Source: Lapidilactobacillus bayanensis
GTDB lineage: Bacteria > Bacillota > Bacilli > Lactobacillales > Lactobacillaceae
Length of the DNA stretch: 64,000 bases
Assembly: GCF_003946695.1 (NCBI RefSeq)
Contig: NZ_RHOX01000005.1
Location: 46,947 to 110,946, forward strand
Reading direction: 5' to 3'
Both the position numbers and the translations under genes were made by a program. Below, one piece after another: positions 60,997 to 64,000 of this stretch. The notes under the pieces are model-generated. The model was given only the letters and a program-made list of their open reading frames with translations. It ran no database searches and had not been told where the DNA came from. Each line of letters opens with the position of its first letter. Position 1 is the stretch's first letter.

Positions 60997-62881
60997 GCAA
61001 TCAGAAAGAACTAATCGTCCAACTCGTCCAGCAGGCGGTCACGGTCCTGGCGGTCCAGGCATGGCCATGCCTGGTGATAAGCCTAAGAACTTCTGGGGTA
61101 CAACGCGCCGTTTATTCGGTTACATGTCCAAATATAGTGTGGCTTTAGTCATTGTCATGATTTTTGCCATTGCGTCACAAGTTCTACAAGTTCAAACGCC
61201 TAAGATTTTAGGTAAAGCAACAACGGAAATCTTTAAGGGCGTGATGCGTGGTGAGGCTAACCAAAAGGCCGGCATCGCCATGAATCAATATCCAGTCAAC
61301 TTTGATAAGATCCAAGAAATTGTCATCACAGTTATCTTTATGTATTTAGCGTCAGCATTATTGAACTTCGTCATGCAGTTCGTCATGACGCGAGTTTCAC
61401 AGGATACCGTTTATCGTCTGCGTAAACAAATGAAAGAAAAAATGCAGACTTTACCAATCAATTACTACGATACACATTCAAATGGTGATATCATGTCACG
61501 GGCAATCAACGATATGGATAATATCGCGGGTACCTTGCAACAAAGTTTGACGCAGATGATCACCAGTACTGTGATGTTTATCGGAACTTTATGGATGATG
61601 TTAACGATTAGTTGGCAATTAACTTTGTTGGCAATCGCTACGATTCCGTTGAGTTTGATCGTTGTCGGTGTGGTTGCACCACGTTCGCAGAAATACTTTG
61701 CTGCACAACAGAAGAGCTTAGGATTACTCAATGATCAAGTAGAAGAGAACTATGCCGGCCACATTGTTAATCGTAGTTTCAATCATGAAGCAACGGCCAT
61801 TAATGTTTTCGAAAAAGAGAACGAAAAGCTTTATGCCTCTGCATGGAAAGCACAAATGATTTCTGGCTTGATCATGCCATTAATGACGTTTGTTAACAAC
61901 TTAGGTTATGTCTTTGTTGCTGTGCTTGGGGGTGTTAAAGTTGCCAACGGTAATATGACGTTAGGTGATGTTCAGGCTTTCTTACAATACACGCAGCAGT
62001 TCTCACAACCGATTTCACAGCTTGCTAACCTGGCCAACACGATTCAGGCAACGGTTGCTTCTGCAGAACGTATTTTTGAAGTTTTTGACGAGTCAGATAT
62101 GGTTAATCCTCATGTTGATGTGGTGGATGATCGAAATACTGCCGATATCTTAACGATGGATCACGTTCAATTCGGTTATCAAGGTAAAGATTTATTGTTG
62201 ACTGATTACAACTTGAATGTTAAACCTGGCGAGATGGTGGCGATTGTTGGGCCAACTGGCGCTGGTAAAACGACGATTATTAACTTGTTGGAACGTTTCT
62301 ACGACGTTAGTGACGGTTCAATTCGTTTGAAAGGCACGGATACCCGCAACATGACGCGTGATGATTTACGACGCCACTTTGCTATGGTTTTGCAGGATAC
62401 TTGGTTATTCACAGGAACAATTTACGACAACTTGAAGTATGGTCGTGAAGATGCAACGCGTGAGGAAGTTATCGCCGCTGCCAAAGCTGCTCATGTTGAT
62501 GAATTTGTTCGGCAGTTACCTGATGGTTATAACACGATTCTGAATGAAGAGGCGTCTAACATCTCGCAAGGTCAACGCCAATTATTGACAATTGCTCGGG
62601 CCTTTGTTGCTGATCCCGAAATTCTGATCCTTGATGAAGCCACTTCATCAGTTGATACACGGACAGAAATGCATATTCAACATGCGATGAGTCGTTTATT
62701 GAAAGGGCGGACAAGCTTCGTCGTTGCCCATCGTCTTTCAACAATTCGCGATGCTGATAACATCCTAGTGATGAATCACGGTTCAATTGTTGAGACCGGA
62801 ACACATGACCAGTTAATGGCTCAGAATGGTTTTTACGCTGACTTGTATAACTCGCAGTTCTCAGGCAACGTTGCAATTTAG
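60989..62881 (+). CDS. Heterodimeric multidrug ABC exporter, subunit 2 (LmrD/BmrD-like)
   Basis: 630 residues from the ATG at 60989 (GGAAGGGG upstream; the longer frame from 60947 lies inside subunit 1). The first 30 residues are Pro/Gly-rich (RPAGGHGPGGPGMAMPGDK), probably disordered. Six membrane segments; Walker A GPTGAGKTT, signature ISQGQRQLLTIARAF, Walker B ILILDEATSSVD with catalytic Glu550, switch VAHRLS. It provides the active ATP site of the pair. Confidence 0.93.
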   Translation: MSEQSERTNRPTRPAGGHGPGGPGMAMPGDKPKNFWGTTRRLFGYMSKYSVALVIVMIFAIASQVLQVQTPKILGKATTEIFKGVMRGEANQKAGIAMNQYPVNFDKIQEIVITVIFMYLASALLNFVMQFVMTRVSQDTVYRLRKQMKEKMQTLPINYYDTHSNGDIMSRAINDMDNIAGTLQQSLTQMITSTVMFIGTLWMMLTISWQLTLLAIATIPLSLIVVGVVAPRSQKYFAAQQKSLGLLNDQVEENYAGHIVNRSFNHEATAINVFEKENEKLYASAWKAQMISGLIMPLMTFVNNLGYVFVAVLGGVKVANGNMTLGDVQAFLQYTQQFSQPISQLANLANTIQATVASAERIFEVFDESDMVNPHVDVVDDRNTADILTMDHVQFGYQGKDLLLTDYNLNVKPGEMVAIVGPTGAGKTTIINLLERFYDVSDGSIRLKGTDTRNMTRDDLRRHFAMVLQDTWLFTGTIYDNLKYGREDATREEVIAAAKAAHVDEFVRQLPDGYNTILNEEASNISQGQRQLLTIARAFVADPEILILDEATSSVDTRTEMHIQHAMSRLLKGRTSFVVAHRLSTIRDADNILVMNHGSIVETGTHDQLMAQNGFYADLYNSQFSGNVAI

Positions 62882-62897
62882 ACTGGAGGAAAATAAA

Positions 62898-63638
62898 ATG
62901 AAAATTAAAAAATTAATCGCCAGTCTAGCCTTAGTTGTGGGTAGTGCAGCTGTTTTAGCTGGATGTTAAAGTAGTTCGGTTAAATTGAACCCGACTAAAT
63001 CTGCCTATTCAACCAACGGACTGGTTGCAGTTGTGAAAGGTACTGTTAGTAAAAATGCTCAAGTCACTTATCAAATTGGTGACGGTGCGGTTCAAAAGGG
63101 TGCTAATAATGATGGTACCTTTGTTATTCAAGTTCCCGGTCAATTAAAGAAGACGACAGTCACTGTTAAGGCTAAGAAGTCCGGCAAGACAACGACTAAG
63201 AAAGTTAGTGTTAAGAAGACGAAAGTTTTGGCGAGCTATCCAGAATTCGCCATGAAATATAATCTGATTAACCAACAAATGAAAGTTGTGGCAGATCCGT
63301 TGCCAACGACGCAAAAAAACGGGTTGGTTGATTTATACAAGAAAGATGGCATTCGTATTCGCGCTAATGTTCAAAACCAACAAGTCGTCGGCATCGCTTA
63401 TGTTTTTCCGGTTAAGTATATGAAGAACAAAGCGAAGATGAAGGACTTTGCAATGCGGTTGATTGTACTTTCTAGTGCTGTTGGCGCTGATGGTAAGCAA
63501 GTCTTGAAGGATTATCAGAAACTCGCTAAGGATGCTCAGAACGGCCAAACAACCGTTGATAACATTCACAACAAAGGTGTTACCTTTGAAACGAATTTCT
63601 CTGATAAAGGGTTGTATATGTATTTGGTTAAGAAGTAA
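62898..63638 (+). pseudogene. Putative lipoprotein gene with in-frame stop after the lipobox
   Basis: ATG at 62898 with GGAGG 9 bp upstream encodes a clear lipoprotein signal, KKLIASLALVVG..AAVLAGC, whose Cys is residue 23; codon 24 is TAA (62967-62969). The same frame then continues for about 223 residues: SSSVKLNPTKSAYSTNG, a beta-rich domain (VAVVKGTVSKNAQVTYQIGD) and a C-terminal helical part ending LYMYLVKK. Ser-rich linkers after the lipobox Cys are normal, so a sense codon (such as CAA, AAA or GAA) probably mutated to TAA. A strong terminator follows. It follows the ABC operon by 16 bp. Confidence 0.8.
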
Positions 63639-63658
63639 TTCATCTTAATAAGTAAACT

Positions 63659-63698
63659 AAAGAGTTGACGTAGATTAAATTCGCGTCAACTCTTTTTT
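63659..63698 (+). terminator. Rho-independent terminator
   Basis: AAAGAGTTGACG and CGTCAACTCTTT form the stem around TAGATTAAATTCG, followed by TTTT. Confidence 0.9.
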
Positions 63699-63707
63699 TG
63701 TACTTAG

Positions 63708-63785
63708 GTCCTAGAACTGTTATGTTGCTGTTCTTCGTGTCTCCAGAAAATACGCTGCTGACCGTGATTTCCCTCCACTACTGAC
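63708..63785 (-). repeat. Dispersed repeat, inverted copy
   Basis: Its reverse complement reads GCGTATTTTC..ACACGAAGAA..CAACATAACAGTTCTAGG, matching 39221-39315 with small gaps. Confidence 0.7.
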
Positions 63786-63879
63786 AAAAGTGTGTTAGTG
63801 CGTCTTAACTGTAAAATTGTATTTTTGAAAAGATTTACGTTGGTTCAATCACTCGTCCGTCAACGTCTACACAAAAGTT

Positions 63880-64000
63880 GTGTATGGAACGTGCAAGTGT
63901 CGTGGTGGAAAATAAATACTAGTCGCTGGAACGTAGTGGGCGTCGATTTGAGCCGAAACGTGCTACAAGCAACTGATGGCAAGTAATTTAATTGAAAATA
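63880..64000 (-). repeat. Second copy of the 38.8-kb repeat flank and hairpin unit, cut by the window end
   Basis: TCGCTGGAACGTAGTGGGCG, GTCGATTTGAGCCGAAACG and TGCTACAAGCAACTGATGGC repeat 38874-38929 almost exactly; the hairpin unit begins at about 63951 and runs off the right edge. Confidence 0.8.

Noticed and set aside
62967..62969. Selenocysteine or recoding at the lipoprotein stop
   Set aside because: The codon is TAA, not TGA, and no recoding signal is visible; a plain nonsense mutation is simpler.

Overview
The window looks like chromosomal DNA of a lactic acid bacterium of the Lactobacillaceae, with moderately low GC by eye. The signs are RecD2, RNase J1 with RpoY, pyruvate oxidase, an arginine deiminase/antiporter pair, a GH65 maltose phosphorylase cluster, PTS permeases, strong GGAGG ribosome sites and frequent TTG starts. 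I cannot fix the genus from sequence alone. I found no tRNA, rRNA, CRISPR array, transposase or prophage.

Layout. 1-3.4 kb: end of a histidine phosphatase, a TPR protein and recD2. 3.4-10 kb: a three-unit hairpin repeat array, an old-yellow-enzyme oxidoreductase with divergent HxlR regulator, a GNAT enzyme, a two-gene ABC exporter, and an Rgg-like regulator with a START-like protein. 10.4-13.1 kb: arginine antiporter and arginine deiminase, without arcB or arcC. 13.6-18.4 kb: a MurNAc recycling locus (frameshifted murQ, RpiR regulator, PTS EIIC, small membrane protein, MupG-like hydrolase). 18.6-31.2 kb: TauE/SafE permease, 5-formyl-THF cyclo-ligase, then a flavin-rich stretch. That stretch holds FAD-dependent pyruvate oxidase, an FAD-synthetase-only RibF paralogue, an AraC regulator, a PAS protein with repeated DASTGAS motifs, ApbE flavin transferase and an ABC transporter, followed by an XRE/DUF3278 pair, an FMN-binding protein, an unknown protein and a lipid kinase. 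31.4-37.5 kb: a second hairpin array, rnjA-rpoY, a ClC channel and fetAB. 37.7-49.6 kb: maltose/maltodextrin regulon (LacI regulator, alpha-glucosidase, MalE-F-G, neopullulanase-type enzyme, maltose phosphorylase). 49.8-54.7 kb: a five-gene operon of glycosylasparaginase, GntR regulator, GrdB-like protein, PTS EIIC and M20 peptidase. 54.8-58.4 kb: an M-box Mg2+ riboswitch, a third hairpin array and mgtA. 58.6-64 kb: TetR regulator, heterodimeric ABC exporter, a lipoprotein gene with an in-frame stop, and the start of another repeat.

How the parts work together. The maltose genes form one regulon: the same 14-bp palindrome (TGTTATCGGTAACA type) sits 12-13 bp upstream of the -35 box at three promoters. 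Three sugar-type promoters also carry cre-like sites, implying CcpA control. The PAS protein and ApbE form a self-contained predicted cytosolic flavinylation module, next to a FAD-dependent oxidase and a stand-alone FAD synthetase.

The two signals I rate highest are that flavinylation module and a family of about 120-bp hairpin repeats. Stem sequences in the repeats differ between copies while complementarity is kept, and on one strand 9 of 10 complete copies have a GNNA tip loop. They occur as three-unit arrays right after the stop codons of the OYE and rnjA genes and between the M-box terminator and mgtA. Coordinates of short sites were counted by eye and may be off by a base or two.
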